A stretch of DNA of 64,000 nucleotides. Origin: Paralteromonas sediminis (GTDB taxonomy: Bacteria; Pseudomonadota; Gammaproteobacteria; Enterobacterales; Alteromonadaceae). A model generated the notes under the pieces. It saw only the letters and a program-made list of their open reading frames with translations, did no database searches and had not been told where the DNA came from. The stretch is from assembly GCF_003820355.1 (NCBI RefSeq), contig NZ_RPOK01000003.1:39685-103684 (forward strand), in the 5' to 3' direction. Each line of letters opens with the position of its first letter. Positions within the stretch are counted from its first letter, which is position 1. Below are positions 17,725 to 27,206 of the stretch, piece by piece. A program made the translations under genes and the position numbers.

Positions 17725-20352
17725 ATGCCCTACCAGTTTGATGGTGAATTAAAAGATACCGTACGTTATTTAGGCCGGACGCTAGGCGAAACAATAAAAA
17801 ATGAATTAGGCGACGCCTGGCTGGAACGAATTGAAACCATTCGTAAAACCGGTCGGCAATCCTTTCAAGGTGATGCGGATTCAAGCAAAGCCTTGCAAAG
17901 CCTGTTTAGCGAACTCGAGGACAATGAGTTATTAACTGTGGGACGTGCATTTGCCCAATTTTTAAACCTGGGGAATATTGCTGAGCAGGAGTACAACAGT
18001 AACCTCAATGCGGAATCCGCATTGGACTCACTGTTCTCCCACCTATCAAGTGAAAAGGGTCAATCGGTAGACAAAAAAAGCGTTGAAACCGCACTCAAGA
18101 AACTTGATATTGATCTAGTACTAACGGCTCACCCGACAGAGGTTACGCGGCGTACTCTCATTCACAAACACAGTCAACTTGCCGCTTGCCTTCAGGATCT
18201 CCATACCGATACGCTTGACGATACGGGAAGAGAACGTTTACAAAACCGCATCGCCGACCTCATTAGCCAGGCTTGGCACACGGAAGAGATCCGTTCTGAG
18301 CGCCCTACTCCTGTTGATGAAGCGAGGTGGGGATTTTCCGTTATTGAAAATTCACTCTGGGAGGCGGTTCCCGATTTCTTGCGAGATTTCGACAGCAAAT
18401 TGCAACAACATCTGGATATTAACCTGCCTATAGATGCTGCGCCCGTCCATTTCAGTTCATGGATGGGTGGCGACAGAGATGGAAACCCGTTTGTTACGGC
18501 AAAGGTTACACAGACAGTCCTCCTCAGCGCCCGGCGACGTGCAGCCAAACTATTTGCTCGTGACTTGGACCAGCTGCAGGTTGAGTTATCCATGCGAGAT
18601 TGTAGCCAGGCATTACGCCAGGTTGTGGGAGAGACAAACGAGCCTTATCGCGCCTTGTTGCGCCCACTGTTTAAACGCATGGAACAAACTCGCGACGGCA
18701 TAACCGATTATTTAAACGGCAAACCGGTTAATCAGGCCGATTGGGTAGCATCTAATTCTGAATTGCTTGAACCGCTTAACTTATGCTATTCATCGTTGAT
18801 CGAATGCGGTATGCCAATTACAGCTAAAGGCTTGTTGTTAGATACCATCCGCAGGGTGCATTGTTTTGGCATTCACCTGCTTCGCCTGGACGTCAGACAA
18901 GACTCTCAACGCCACACCGATGTATTCAGTGAGCTCACTCGCTATCTAGGCCTAGGCGACTATTCCCAGTGGAGTGAAGATGATAAACAAGCATTTTTAC
19001 TCAGAGAGCTCAGCTCGAAGCGCCCCCTTTTCCCAAGCCAATGGAATGCCAGTGAAGATGTTCAGGAGGTGCTTGATACCTGTAGAGTTATCGCACAAAA
19101 CAGCAAGGATGGCTTTGGTATTTACATTATCTCAATGGCAAGCCAGGCATCCGACGTATTGGCAGTACAATTATTACTTAATGAGATGGGCGTGGACTGG
19201 CCTATGCCTGTTGCGCCCCTGTTTGAAACACTTGATGACCTAAACAACTCACCCGTTGTCATGGATAAGTTGCTCAGCATAGACTGGTATCGGGGCTACA
19301 TTAATGGTCGTCAATATATCATGATTGGGTACAGTGATTCGGCAAAAGATGCGGGGGCTTTGGCTGCAGGTTGGGCCCAATATGAATCTCAGGAAGCGCT
19401 GGTTACACTGTCTGAAAAGTTTGGTATCGAATTAACGCTTTTCCATGGCCGTGGTGGTACCATAGGTCGCGGTGGCTTACCTGCACACGCAGCGATTCAT
19501 TCACAACCTCCAGGCTCTCTTGACGGTGGCTTTCGAGTTACCGAGCAGGGCGAAACCATACGCTATAAATTTGGTATGCCAAGGCTGGCCAAGCGCAGCC
19601 TGAGCATCTATGCCAGTGCAATTATTGAAGCCATGCTCTTTCCACCTCCGGTGCCAAAAGACACTTGGCGCACTGCCATAACTGAAATGGCGGCCAATGG
19701 TCGTGATAATTATCGGGCAATAGTCAGAGGCCATGAAGACTTTGTACCTTATTTCAGGGTCGCAACACCGGAGCAGGAATTAGGCAAGTTACCTTTGGGT
19801 AGCCGCCCGGCAAAACGTAAGCCTACGGGTGGAATAGAAAGTCTTCGGGCAATCCCGTGGATTTTTGCCTGGGCGCAGACGCGCTTGGTATTACCGGCCT
19901 GGCTGGGTGTAATGAAAGCCATTCAAACAAAGCAGAAGGACGACAATGAAGTAGTGGCTGATATGATCGCCAACTGGCCGTTCTTTAGTTCTCGTCTCTC
20001 CATGCTCGACATGGTCTTTCACAAAGCTGACGCACGGATAAGCGAAGCTTATGACCACAATTTAGTCCCCGAGTCGCTACAACATTTTGGACAGCAACTT
20101 CGCGATGAACTGACATTCAGCGTTCAGGCATTGCTGGACATTACAGGCCAGGAAAGCATTATGCAGAGTGACCCACAAGGTAGTGAGTCAATGAATATTC
20201 GCGCTTCTTATTTGCAGCCGCTGCATTACCTGCAAATAGAGTTGCTCAAACGCATCCGAGAACAAGATGACGATGCTTACAACAGCGAATTGGAGCGTGC
20301 CATGATGGTAACCATAACAGGTATCGCTATTGGTATGCGTAATACCGGCTAA
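17725..20352 (+). CDS. ppc: Phosphoenolpyruvate carboxylase
   Basis: An 875-residue enzyme that carboxylates phosphoenolpyruvate with bicarbonate to oxaloacetate, refilling the TCA cycle. The catalytic histidine is in LTAHPTEVTRRT (H136), the PEP site includes GGDRDGNPFVT, and the mobile loop FHGRGGTIGRGGLP lies near residues 572-585. YSDSAKDAG and the conserved C-terminal NTG are present, so the enzyme looks intact. The start is the ATG at 17725 after AGAGGAAG; an upstream TTG would add 22 unconserved residues. A bidirectional terminator follows. Confidence 0.97.
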   Translation: MPYQFDGELKDTVRYLGRTLGETIKNELGDAWLERIETIRKTGRQSFQGDADSSKALQSLFSELEDNELLTVGRAFAQFLNLGNIAEQEYNSNLNAESALDSLFSHLSSEKGQSVDKKSVETALKKLDIDLVLTAHPTEVTRRTLIHKHSQLAACLQDLHTDTLDDTGRERLQNRIADLISQAWHTEEIRSERPTPVDEARWGFSVIENSLWEAVPDFLRDFDSKLQQHLDINLPIDAAPVHFSSWMGGDRDGNPFVTAKVTQTVLLSARRRAAKLFARDLDQLQVELSMRDCSQALRQVVGETNEPYRALLRPLFKRMEQTRDGITDYLNGKPVNQADWVASNSELLEPLNLCYSSLIECGMPITAKGLLLDTIRRVHCFGIHLLRLDVRQDSQRHTDVFSELTRYLGLGDYSQWSEDDKQAFLLRELSSKRPLFPSQWNASEDVQEVLDTCRVIAQNSKDGFGIYIISMASQASDVLAVQLLLNEMGVDWPMPVAPLFETLDDLNNSPVVMDKLLSIDWYRGYINGRQYIMIGYSDSAKDAGALAAGWAQYESQEALVTLSEKFGIELTLFHGRGGTIGRGGLPAHAAIHSQPPGSLDGGFRVTEQGETIRYKFGMPRLAKRSLSIYASAIIEAMLFPPPVPKDTWRTAITEMAANGRDNYRAIVRGHEDFVPYFRVATPEQELGKLPLGSRPAKRKPTGGIESLRAIPWIFAWAQTRLVLPAWLGVMKAIQTKQKDDNEVVADMIANWPFFSSRLSMLDMVFHKADARISEAYDHNLVPESLQHFGQQLRDELTFSVQALLDITGQESIMQSDPQGSESMNIRASYLQPLHYLQIELLKRIREQDDDAYNSELERAMMVTITGIAIGMRNTG

Positions 20353-20368
20353 ATGACAATCACGGCTT

Positions 20369-20400
20369 AAAAAAGGTCAGATTCAACGCTGACCTTTTTT
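20369..20400. terminator. Bidirectional terminator between ppc and lepB
   Basis: AAAAAAGGTCAG (20369-20380) and CTGACCTTTTTT (20389-20400) pair perfectly around an 8-base loop, with T-runs on both strands. It separates the convergent ppc and lepB genes. Confidence 0.92.
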
Positions 20401-20404
20401 ACTC

Positions 20405-21067
20405 TTAAAGTCGTGCAAACACCTTTTCTGGTCGGGGTAGGTAATAATTCTCGTAGTTCAATGAAAACATCACGTAGTCTGCCCGGCCAATAATCTCATG
20501 CCTTGGCACAAAACCAATTACCCGGGAATCAGCACTATTGTCTCTGTTGTCACCGAGGGCAAGATAGTGGTCTTCGGGCACAATAACAGGCGCAAAGCTT
20601 TGCAATACAGACGTTTCCTTACTCACTCTTACTGAATGCGTAACGCCCAGTAAGTCTTCGGCAAACTCCTGATAGCCAACTCGCTCCCCCTCAAACACGT
20701 AATCAAGTGCTTTTCCATTGATAATCAGAATGTTGTTGTGCATCGACACCTGATCACCGGGTACGCCAATTACGCGTTTAACTAAACGCTTTTCCGCTTT
20801 TTCTGATTCAAAAACAATAATATCGCCCCGCGCAGGTTCACTGTGAGGGTTTAAGTTGATTTCGGTAAAAGGCACTTTTACATCATAAGCCAACTTATCA
20901 ACCCAAATACGATCACCCTCTAATATGGTCGGTTTCATTGAACCTGTGGGTACATCATTCCAATCTGCGATGGCGCTTCTGAAGAAAACCATCAGCACAA
21001 TAAAAACGATAAACCCCTTATTTTCTTTCCAAATGCGCCTTAGCCATGGTGATTGCTGTTGTTTCAT
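20405..21067 (-). CDS. lepB: Signal peptidase I
   Basis: Membrane-bound serine protease of 220 residues that removes Sec and Tat signal peptides. One helix (about 18-32) precedes the catalytic serine S43 in PTGSMKPTI, and the general-base lysine K97 is in RLVKRVIGVPGD. ALGDNRDNSADSR is the conserved box E. It is shorter than E. coli LepB (324 residues) because the second N-terminal helix is missing, as in many other bacteria, and it is not beside lnt, rnc or era. The ATG at 21067 is preferred; one at 21100 would add 11 polar residues. Confidence 0.88.
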   Translation of the reverse strand: MKQQQSPWLRRIWKENKGFIVFIVLMVFFRSAIADWNDVPTGSMKPTILEGDRIWVDKLAYDVKVPFTEINLNPHSEPARGDIIVFESEKAEKRLVKRVIGVPGDQVSMHNNILIINGKALDYVFEGERVGYQEFAEDLLGVTHSVRVSKETSVLQSFAPVIVPEDHYLALGDNRDNSADSRVIGFVPRHEIIGRADYVMFSLNYENYYLPRPEKVFARL

Positions 21068-21143
21068 GAACTTATTCTCTGTTTTCCCTTTCTGTACCAT
21101 AGAGCCTGTGTATTGGCATTTAGTTCATTTAAAGCGGGCATAA

Positions 21144-21167
21144 AAAAAGCACCTTTCGGTGCTTTTT
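21144..21167 (-). terminator. Terminator downstream of mdh
   Basis: AAAAAGCACC and GGTGCTTTTT flank a TTTC loop, giving a perfect stem and a minus-strand T-run about 17 bases after the mdh stop codon. Confidence 0.9.
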
Positions 21168-21183
21168 ATCAAAAGATATTCGA

Positions 21184-22122
21184 TTAACCGGCTACAAAGT
21201 CAACACCAAGTTTAATGTCCCCGCGCAAGCCTTCTAGCATATCTTCTTTCGCTTTTTGCTCAAAGGCGCTTAATTCGCCATAGGAAAGAATCTCTTCTAC
21301 GCCGTTTTTACCCAAACGTACTGGATGAGAGAAAAACGCGGCGTCGTCTCTGTCATCGGTTTGCACATAAGTGTACTCAACCACATTATCACCGTTCATT
21401 GCGGCTACCAGTGACAAACAGAAACGTGCTGCTGCCTGGCCCATCGAAAGCGTAGCCGAACCACCACCAGCTTTCGCTTCAACCACTTCTGTACCCGCAT
21501 TTTGAATACGCGTTGTAAGACTTGCCACTTCATCATCAGAGAAGCTAACACCTTCAACCTGAGACAATAGCGGTAGAATGGTCGTGCCTGAGTGACCACC
21601 TATAACAGGTACATGCACCGATGCCACATCTAAGCCTTTTAGATCTGCGACAAACGTCTCAGCACGGATTACGTCAAGCGTTGTCACACCAAACAATTTG
21701 TTTTTGTCATATACGCCTTTTGCTTTCAAGGTTTCAGCCGCGATAGCAACCGTTGTATTAACAGGGTTAGTGATGATACCAATGCACGCTTTGGGGCAGT
21801 GATCAGCAATCCCTTCTACCAACGCCTTAACGATGCCCGCGTTGATATTAAAAAGATCTGAGCGATCCATACCCGGTTTACGAGGCACACCTGCTGGGAT
21901 CAACACAATGTCACAGCCCGTAAGAGCCTCTGCCAGATCATCTTTACCATGACCTGTTACCGTGACGCCTGTTGGAATGTGGCTCAAATCCACAGCTACA
22001 CCAGGTACTACTGGAGCAACATCATACAGCGCCAAAGAAGAACCCGCAGGCAACTGGGTTTTAAGTAATAAAGACAAGGCTTGACCAATACCACCGGCAG
22101 CGCCCAAAACGGCTACTTTCAT
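21184..22122 (-). CDS. mdh: Malate dehydrogenase
   Basis: A 312-residue NAD-dependent enzyme that interconverts malate and oxaloacetate in the TCA cycle. The dinucleotide loop is GAAGGIGQ (7-14), the substrate-binding arginines are in [13 protein letters not shown], and the catalytic histidine is in [15 protein letters not shown]. Its length equals that of E. coli Mdh. It is transcribed divergently from argR across a 183-base gap, the same pairing as in E. coli and its relatives. Confidence 0.97.
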   Translation of the reverse strand: MKVAVLGAAGGIGQALSLLLKTQLPAGSSLALYDVAPVVPGVAVDLSHIPTGVTVTGHGKDDLAEALTGCDIVLIPAGVPRKPGMDRSDLFNINAGIVKALVEGIADHCPKACIGIITNPVNTTVAIAAETLKAKGVYDKNKLFGVTTLDVIRAETFVADLKGLDVASVHVPVIGGHSGTTILPLLSQVEGVSFSDDEVASLTTRIQNAGTEVVEAKAGGGSATLSMGQAAARFCLSLVAAMNGDNVVEYTYVQTDDRDDAAFFSHPVRLGKNGVEEILSYGELSAFEQKAKEDMLEGLRGDIKLGVDFVAG

Positions 22123-22218
22123 TATCTATCTCCTAGGGATTTTGCTTATCTGGATGAGGCCGACACGTTACTGCAACCTCGGCAAAAACTCAACAAAATG
22201 TTCGTATTTATGCAATTT

Positions 22219-22236
22219 AATGAATTATTATGCATT
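22219..22236 (+). promoter_or_regulatory. Probable ARG box in the mdh/argR gap
   Basis: AATGAATTATTATGCATT fits the 18-bp ArgR operator pattern (TGAAT, four A/T, then ATTCA) except that the right half is ATGCA. ArgR operators are usually paired with a 3-bp spacer; flanking sequences such as ATGCAATTT are only loosely similar. Autoregulation of argR is the obvious inference. Confidence 0.55.
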
Positions 22237-22305
22237 TTTATTGCACGTTCTTTAAACTTGCGCCACAATATCACAACTTTTTTACACTTATTGTGACTAC
22301 GACCA

Positions 22306-22770
22306 ATGGCGAATATAAAACAAGAACAACTGATCAAAGCCTTTAAAGAAATCCTAAAAGCGGAAAACGCTGGCTCTCAAGGCGAGATCGTCACCCTACT
22401 AAAATCTCAAGGTCATAACAATATTAGCCAGTCTAAAATTTCGCGCATGCTGAGTAAATTCGGTGCAGTACGCACTCGTAATGCACGCGGCGAGATGGTG
22501 TACTGCTTGCCACCTGAACTCGGTATGCCTACCGCTAAGAGCCCACTCAAGCAGCTAGTGCTGGACATTGTGCATAACAACGTGATGCTAATCATACGCA
22601 CCAGCCCAGGTGCGGCTCAGCTTATCGCCAGATTGTTGGATTCGTTGAGTCAAAAAGACGGTGTATTAGGTACCATTGCCGGAGACGATACTATTTTTAT
22701 TGCACCAGCTGACACCAATAAAATTGATGAGCTTAAGCAACGCGTTGAAGATTTGTTTGAAAATGTTTAA
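22306..22770 (+). CDS. argR: Arginine repressor
   Basis: A 154-residue regulator that represses arginine synthesis genes when bound by L-arginine. The N-terminal winged helix (about 1-75) contains [26 protein letters not shown], and the C-terminal hexamerisation and arginine-binding domain contains [14 protein letters not shown] and the [12 protein letters not shown] motif, whose two aspartates contact arginine. No truncation is seen. An ARG-box-like site lies about 70 bases upstream. Confidence 0.96.
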   Translation: MANIKQEQLIKAFKEILKAENAGSQGEIVTLLKSQGHNNISQSKISRMLSKFGAVRTRNARGEMVYCLPPELGMPTAKSPLKQLVLDIVHNNVMLIIRTSPGAAQLIARLLDSLSQKDGVLGTIAGDDTIFIAPADTNKIDELKQRVEDLFENV

Positions 22771-22785
22771 TGCTAACTGCCCAAT

Positions 22786-22814
22786 AAAAAGGGCCGCTAT
22801 ATGCGGCCCTTTTT
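22786..22814. terminator. Bidirectional terminator between argR and the TonB receptor
   Basis: AAAAAGGGCCGC (22786-22797) and GCGGCCCTTTTT (22803-22814) form a perfect 12-bp stem around a 5-base loop, with T-runs on both strands. It serves both convergent genes. Confidence 0.93.
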
Positions 22815-22828
22815 CATTCTAAACACGT

Positions 22829-25800
22829 TTAGAATTTATACTGAACACCAAAACGAATTTCGTATGCTGACGCATTTCGCTTAGTGAAAGGTGAATCATC
22901 GATTTCGCTGAACTGATAGTTACCGTCCTGCTCTTCCAATACACCCCAGCTGTCATTCAACAGGTTGGTAAAGTTGTCGATTACGAAGAACGCTGACGCT
23001 CTGTGATCACTCATAAAGCCTGGAAGTTCCTGCGTTACTCGAATGTCAACTTTCGCCCATGAAGGGCCCTCTTGACCATTTCGCTCTTCACCAAGAACCA
23101 GTACCAAACCATCTTCAGTTAGTTCACCAAGAGGTCCTCTGCGGTCATAGGTACCTGTGCCGCGTTCTGTCAAGCTGTACACTTCACCAGACTGGTAAAC
23201 AGCAAACATGGAGAAGCGGGTGTCGTAACCTGAGAAGAACTCAGTAGTGTAGTTCAGAGTACCTGTCAGTCTGTGCTCGATGTTGTAGTTTGACGTTGAA
23301 GCAACTTCGCCCTGTGCATCGCGACGAGCGGTACGCTGGTAATTAGACACTGCTTGCGAGCTTACCAAGCCTTGAACATCTTTGGCATCACTGTAGGCAT
23401 AACCCAATGTCCAGGTAATACCATTGTCGTGCTCACCTGCAAAACCTGCAGACAAAATGTATGAAGAGGCATCAGTGTCTGCATTGGTTACAACGTAAGA
23501 CTCAATTCGGTTTGACTCGTACTCTGGTAATGCATTCGTGTAAACTTGATCGCCATTGCCGTTAAGTACGGGATCCAAGTCACCACGCTTAACCATAAGC
23601 GCATCTTTGCTTCTGGAGATTAAGATATCAAAGTTAGCCGTAATCTCATCAGTTAGAGTATGTGTAGAACCAATCGATAACTTCCACTCAGAAGGCATAT
23701 CAAAGTCTGGGTCAAGATAGTTTACATCAGCAAACTCACTGAACTGACCAAGGTTTGCATTAACTGCATCATACGCTGCAGAAGGAATACCCCAGCCCGC
23801 GGCGTTTGGTCTGCCATCTTCAGCACCTGAATGAGGCACATCAAACAAGCTCTGACCGTCTTCAAGGCCTGCATCACGAACCTGGAATGTTTTACCACCC
23901 GTTCTAACGAAGCTGTTAGTTAGCCAAACAGCAGGATTACCGCCTGAGTACAAGCCCAAGCCACCGCGAAGAATGATGTCGTCTGACAAGTCATAGGTTA
24001 CGCTAAATCTTGGTTGTAGTAGTGAAACACCGTCTAATGTTTGTGCGTTGGTAAAACCATAATCCGCCTCAAACAACGGGTTAGCAGCAGGTGTGTCGCT
24101 AGTGTCGTATTCGTCATAGCGTAGACCAAACACCATATTCAAACCAATCATGGCTTCGAAGTCATACTGAGCGTACAAAGTATTGGTCGCGTATTCCCAA
24201 GTTCCAGCCACGTCGTTAACGTCGCCAGTCGCAGCATTCTCATAAATAAAGCTTGAAGGCGTACCAGCACGGAAGTCATCGATGCTGTTGAATACAATTT
24301 CAGATTCAGAATAACGACCGAACAAGTTAAATACGTCGATTTGCTCTCTCTCAAAACCTGCTGTAATGGTAGAACCATCGTCTAGGTAGTAGTTACCTTT
24401 AAGCGCAAACGTATCTACACCATATTCAACACGGTTGCTTTGCTGGAATATGTTAGGGCCCATAGTGACTGCTCTATCACCGTCGATTCTGATGCCAATA
24501 TTTGCAAAATCAGTTCCGAACAGGGGCGCATTATCGTTATCGACTTCAAGACTCGTTACGCGTACTTCCGTGGAAAGGTTAGCATTCCAATCGGAATAAA
24601 CTGATGCTGATATAGAGCTTAGTTCTTTTTGTGTTCTGTAGAGGTTACTCGCTAACTGAATATCATAAAAAGAGCTATCTCTGGTGTCGAAATCTTCACT
24701 GTTAATGTAAGTGAGTGATGCACGATGGTCAGCATTGATGTTCCAGTCTAGCTTCACAAGATACTTTTCATCGCCTTTTGCCAAGTCTGAAGGAACCGTA
24801 CCTGGGTCATATTGGTAGAGGTTTTTAGCAATAGATATAATTTCGTCAATGTTGGCTTGCGTAACCACTTCAGACTCGTTACCGGCACCTGAACCAATGG
24901 GGCCACCTTCATAAAGGTCTGCACCTTCAAGTTTTTCATAAGAAGCGAAGAAAAATAGTTTGTCTTTAATTAGCGGACCGCCAAACGTCAGACCATACCT
25001 TTCTTCTTCGTAATCAGGCCAGTCAAAGCTGTTTCCGTCAACTTTGTCGCCACGAAGGTTATTGTCAGTGTAATCATAGAAGAATGAACCACTAAACTCG
25101 TTTGAACCGGATTTGATCACTGAGTTGATAGTACAGGCCGAGAAACCACCGTAAACCACATCAAACGGTGCTAGTTCAACAGAAACCTGCTCTAGAGAGT
25201 CGAATGAGAACGGGAATCGGTTTGTAGGCAAACCTGTGTCACTCAAACCAAAGATGTCATCCATGCGCACACCATCAACAGTAAAACTATTGAAACGGCG
25301 GTTTTTACCCGCACACTGAATGGTATCGCCATCGTCGTTTCCTTCAGAAACGTAGATACGTGGATCAATACGAACAATATCGGTAATCGCGCGGTTAATC
25401 GCTGGCGCATTTTCAATCTGCTCTTGACCAAAGTTAGCTGCTGGGCCACGAACATTATTGAATGCAAGCAGGCTAGAGGCAGAAGCTGACACTACGATAG
25501 TCTCCATCGCTTCAGCGGAATCCAGCTGAACATCAAAGATGAAAGGCTTACCTAGCGCCAAAGAAATACCGTCATAGCTTGAGTCTTTGAATTGCTCAGA
25601 ATCAACGGTGATAGTGTAAGGACCGCCTACGCGTAGGCCGCTTACGTTAAATGTTCCACCTTCACCAGCTTGAACTGTTTTAACAGAACCAGAAGGAACA
25701 TGCGTAATAACAATGGTCGCACCTGTGTCAGGGTTACCATTTGGCCCGACAATTGTGCCCCTTATTGATGAAGAGGTCTCTTGAGCCATGGCAGACGTTG

Positions 25801-25861
25801 CTAAGCCTGCTGAGACTGCTACCGCAATAGCAACCCGGCTGAGTGATGTTTTCAAGTTCAT
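22829..25861 (-). CDS. TonB-dependent outer membrane receptor, Oar-like
   Basis: A 1010-residue receptor. After the signal peptide (MNLKTSLSRVAIAVAVSAGL, cleavage near AMA-QE) comes a carboxypeptidase-regulatory beta-sandwich (about 32-105), then a plug domain (GPAANFGQEQIENAPAINR, DGVRMDDIFGL), then a long barrel ending in GVQYKF with the C-terminal aromatic needed for outer-membrane insertion. This layout is that of Oar-like receptors, abundant in Alteromonadales, with mostly unknown substrates (peptides and polysaccharides have been proposed). The start is the ATG at 25861 after AGGGAAA. No partner transport genes lie beside it, so the ligand cannot be guessed. Confidence 0.9.
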   Translation of the reverse strand: MNLKTSLSRVAIAVAVSAGLATSAMAQETSSSIRGTIVGPNGNPDTGATIVITHVPSGSVKTVQAGEGGTFNVSGLRVGGPYTITVDSEQFKDSSYDGISLALGKPFIFDVQLDSAEAMETIVVSASASSLLAFNNVRGPAANFGQEQIENAPAINRAITDIVRIDPRIYVSEGNDDGDTIQCAGKNRRFNSFTVDGVRMDDIFGLSDTGLPTNRFPFSFDSLEQVSVELAPFDVVYGGFSACTINSVIKSGSNEFSGSFFYDYTDNNLRGDKVDGNSFDWPDYEEERYGLTFGGPLIKDKLFFFASYEKLEGADLYEGGPIGSGAGNESEVVTQANIDEIISIAKNLYQYDPGTVPSDLAKGDEKYLVKLDWNINADHRASLTYINSEDFDTRDSSFYDIQLASNLYRTQKELSSISASVYSDWNANLSTEVRVTSLEVDNDNAPLFGTDFANIGIRIDGDRAVTMGPNIFQQSNRVEYGVDTFALKGNYYLDDGSTITAGFEREQIDVFNLFGRYSESEIVFNSIDDFRAGTPSSFIYENAATGDVNDVAGTWEYATNTLYAQYDFEAMIGLNMVFGLRYDEYDTSDTPAANPLFEADYGFTNAQTLDGVSLLQPRFSVTYDLSDDIILRGGLGLYSGGNPAVWLTNSFVRTGGKTFQVRDAGLEDGQSLFDVPHSGAEDGRPNAAGWGIPSAAYDAVNANLGQFSEFADVNYLDPDFDMPSEWKLSIGSTHTLTDEITANFDILISRSKDALMVKRGDLDPVLNGNGDQVYTNALPEYESNRIESYVVTNADTDASSYILSAGFAGEHDNGITWTLGYAYSDAKDVQGLVSSQAVSNYQRTARRDAQGEVASTSNYNIEHRLTGTLNYTTEFFSGYDTRFSMFAVYQSGEVYSLTERGTGTYDRRGPLGELTEDGLVLVLGEERNGQEGPSWAKVDIRVTQELPGFMSDHRASAFFVIDNFTNLLNDSWGVLEEQDGNYQFSEIDDSPFTKRNASAYEIRFGVQYKF

Positions 25862-26339
25862 GTGTGTTTCCCTATTTGCATTTGCTCTGGCGAAAAGTAC
25901 GCCAAAAATTTGTGGATATTTAAACTGCAAACTGTGTCATCTATATGACGAATACTTATTAATTTTGTTTGCCCAAAACAGCTGTCTCACAACAAGACTT
26001 TGCTTTTTGTTGTGACAGGCATTTTTTCTGTCAAAGATTACAGTTTTATTACAAAGGATGTGCGGATTTTAGTCAATATGCGAAAAAAAACACTATAACT
26101 GTTCATTATTTAATCATATGGCACAATTTGAATACCTTTCCTTTTACCTTTGATTTTACTGTTTGCGGGTATCTAACGTTGTTGCATGAATGTAAATAAA
26201 TAAGCATGCTTAGAAGAATATTCAGACTGATTTATTCCAACCTCAATAAAAATGCAACAATTGGCAGGTAAAAATAAGATTACTTATTGCAATAAATAAG
26301 GCTAACTGCTCAAATACGGCCACTGTTTTTGGACTTCTT
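25862..26339. other. AT-rich 478-bp gap with one hairpin
   Basis: No convincing gene lies between the receptor start and the next plus-strand gene. It should hold two divergent promoters. It contains an inverted repeat, TCACAACAA (25987-25995) and TTGTTGTGA (26007-26015), with an 11-base loop. A T-run at 26022-26027 follows on the plus strand. The hairpin could lie in the receptor's 5' untranslated region. Repeated GCAATAAATAAG-like words occur near 26288-26300. Nothing else is recognised. Confidence 0.5.
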
Positions 26340-27206
26340 ATGAGTATAAAAGGGTTTATTGTGCCAACAAGAAGTGTCTTTACCGGGATAATTCTCGTAC
26401 TGTGTTCCTTATCATTTGGACTCGATTTTTTTTCAAAAAAAAATGATTTTTCAGCTATCCCGCCACAAATAGCACAAAAATTAACCTGCTCGGTTGCTCA
26501 GTCTAGCAATCCTGAGATTTTCAGTGTGTATGTAACAGATGGAAAAATGGGAGAAATCATTTCAGACTTGTTGTGTCAAAACCCAATTTTACAGCGTCAA
26601 TTTGGCCATATTGAGGTGATACTGGGGCAAAGTGATTATGACACCTTTCGCTCCATCAACTATGGCATTGCCGATTTGGCATTAGTTAAGAGTAATGTCA
26701 TTGACGCATTTCAGGCCTCTACAACCCAAAACCTTCAACCCATCGCAACCTACCCAGACTACAATGCTTATTTCATTGCTATGAGAGAAAAGCCGCTACT
26801 TACAAAAGAGTACTTGCTCGACAAGCGTATCGGTTTACTAGACTACCCTACAAGCCGTTCAGGTCACATCGCGCCCAAATCCCTGTTCCAGACCATTGGG
26901 CTAAATGAAAACGCCGTAGAAATTAAGTATTACAATTCGCACTCTGAATTGCGTAGCATGCTCTTGTCAGGCGAAGTTGATATTATTGCATCTTATTGGT
27001 CATCCTCAGATGAGGCACGCTTTTCAGCGTCGTACATCACTCAGATAGACGAGCCTGTGCGCGGTCTACAATGGTACTTAAGAAGTGCAAAAAATAACCC
27101 TGACTTAACCTGTGCATTGCAAACACTGATCAAACAAGCCGGTCAGCAACACGATTCAACCTATTACAAACAGGCATCTTTAGCAGGAGGTTGTGTCAAT
27201 GAGTAA
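26340..27206 (+). CDS. PhnD-like periplasmic binding protein
   Basis: A 288-residue protein with an N-terminal hydrophobic segment (about 12-30: VFTGIILVLCSLSFGLDFF) that could be a signal peptide or an anchor. The rest looks like a type-2 periplasmic binding fold of the phosphate/phosphonate PhnD class: VYVTDGKMGEIISDLL, YGIADLALVKSNVI, YPDYNAYFIAMREKPLL, KRIGLLDYPTSRSGHIAPKSLF, and the second-lobe GEVDIIASYWSS. No ABC permease or ATPase genes are near. Its stop overlaps the next start by 8 bases, so it is coupled to a membrane protein and a sensory role is more likely than transport. The ligand is unknown. Confidence 0.65.
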   Translation: MSIKGFIVPTRSVFTGIILVLCSLSFGLDFFSKKNDFSAIPPQIAQKLTCSVAQSSNPEIFSVYVTDGKMGEIISDLLCQNPILQRQFGHIEVILGQSDYDTFRSINYGIADLALVKSNVIDAFQASTTQNLQPIATYPDYNAYFIAMREKPLLTKEYLLDKRIGLLDYPTSRSGHIAPKSLFQTIGLNENAVEIKYYNSHSELRSMLLSGEVDIIASYWSSSDEARFSASYITQIDEPVRGLQWYLRSAKNNPDLTCALQTLIKQAGQQHDSTYYKQASLAGGCVNE

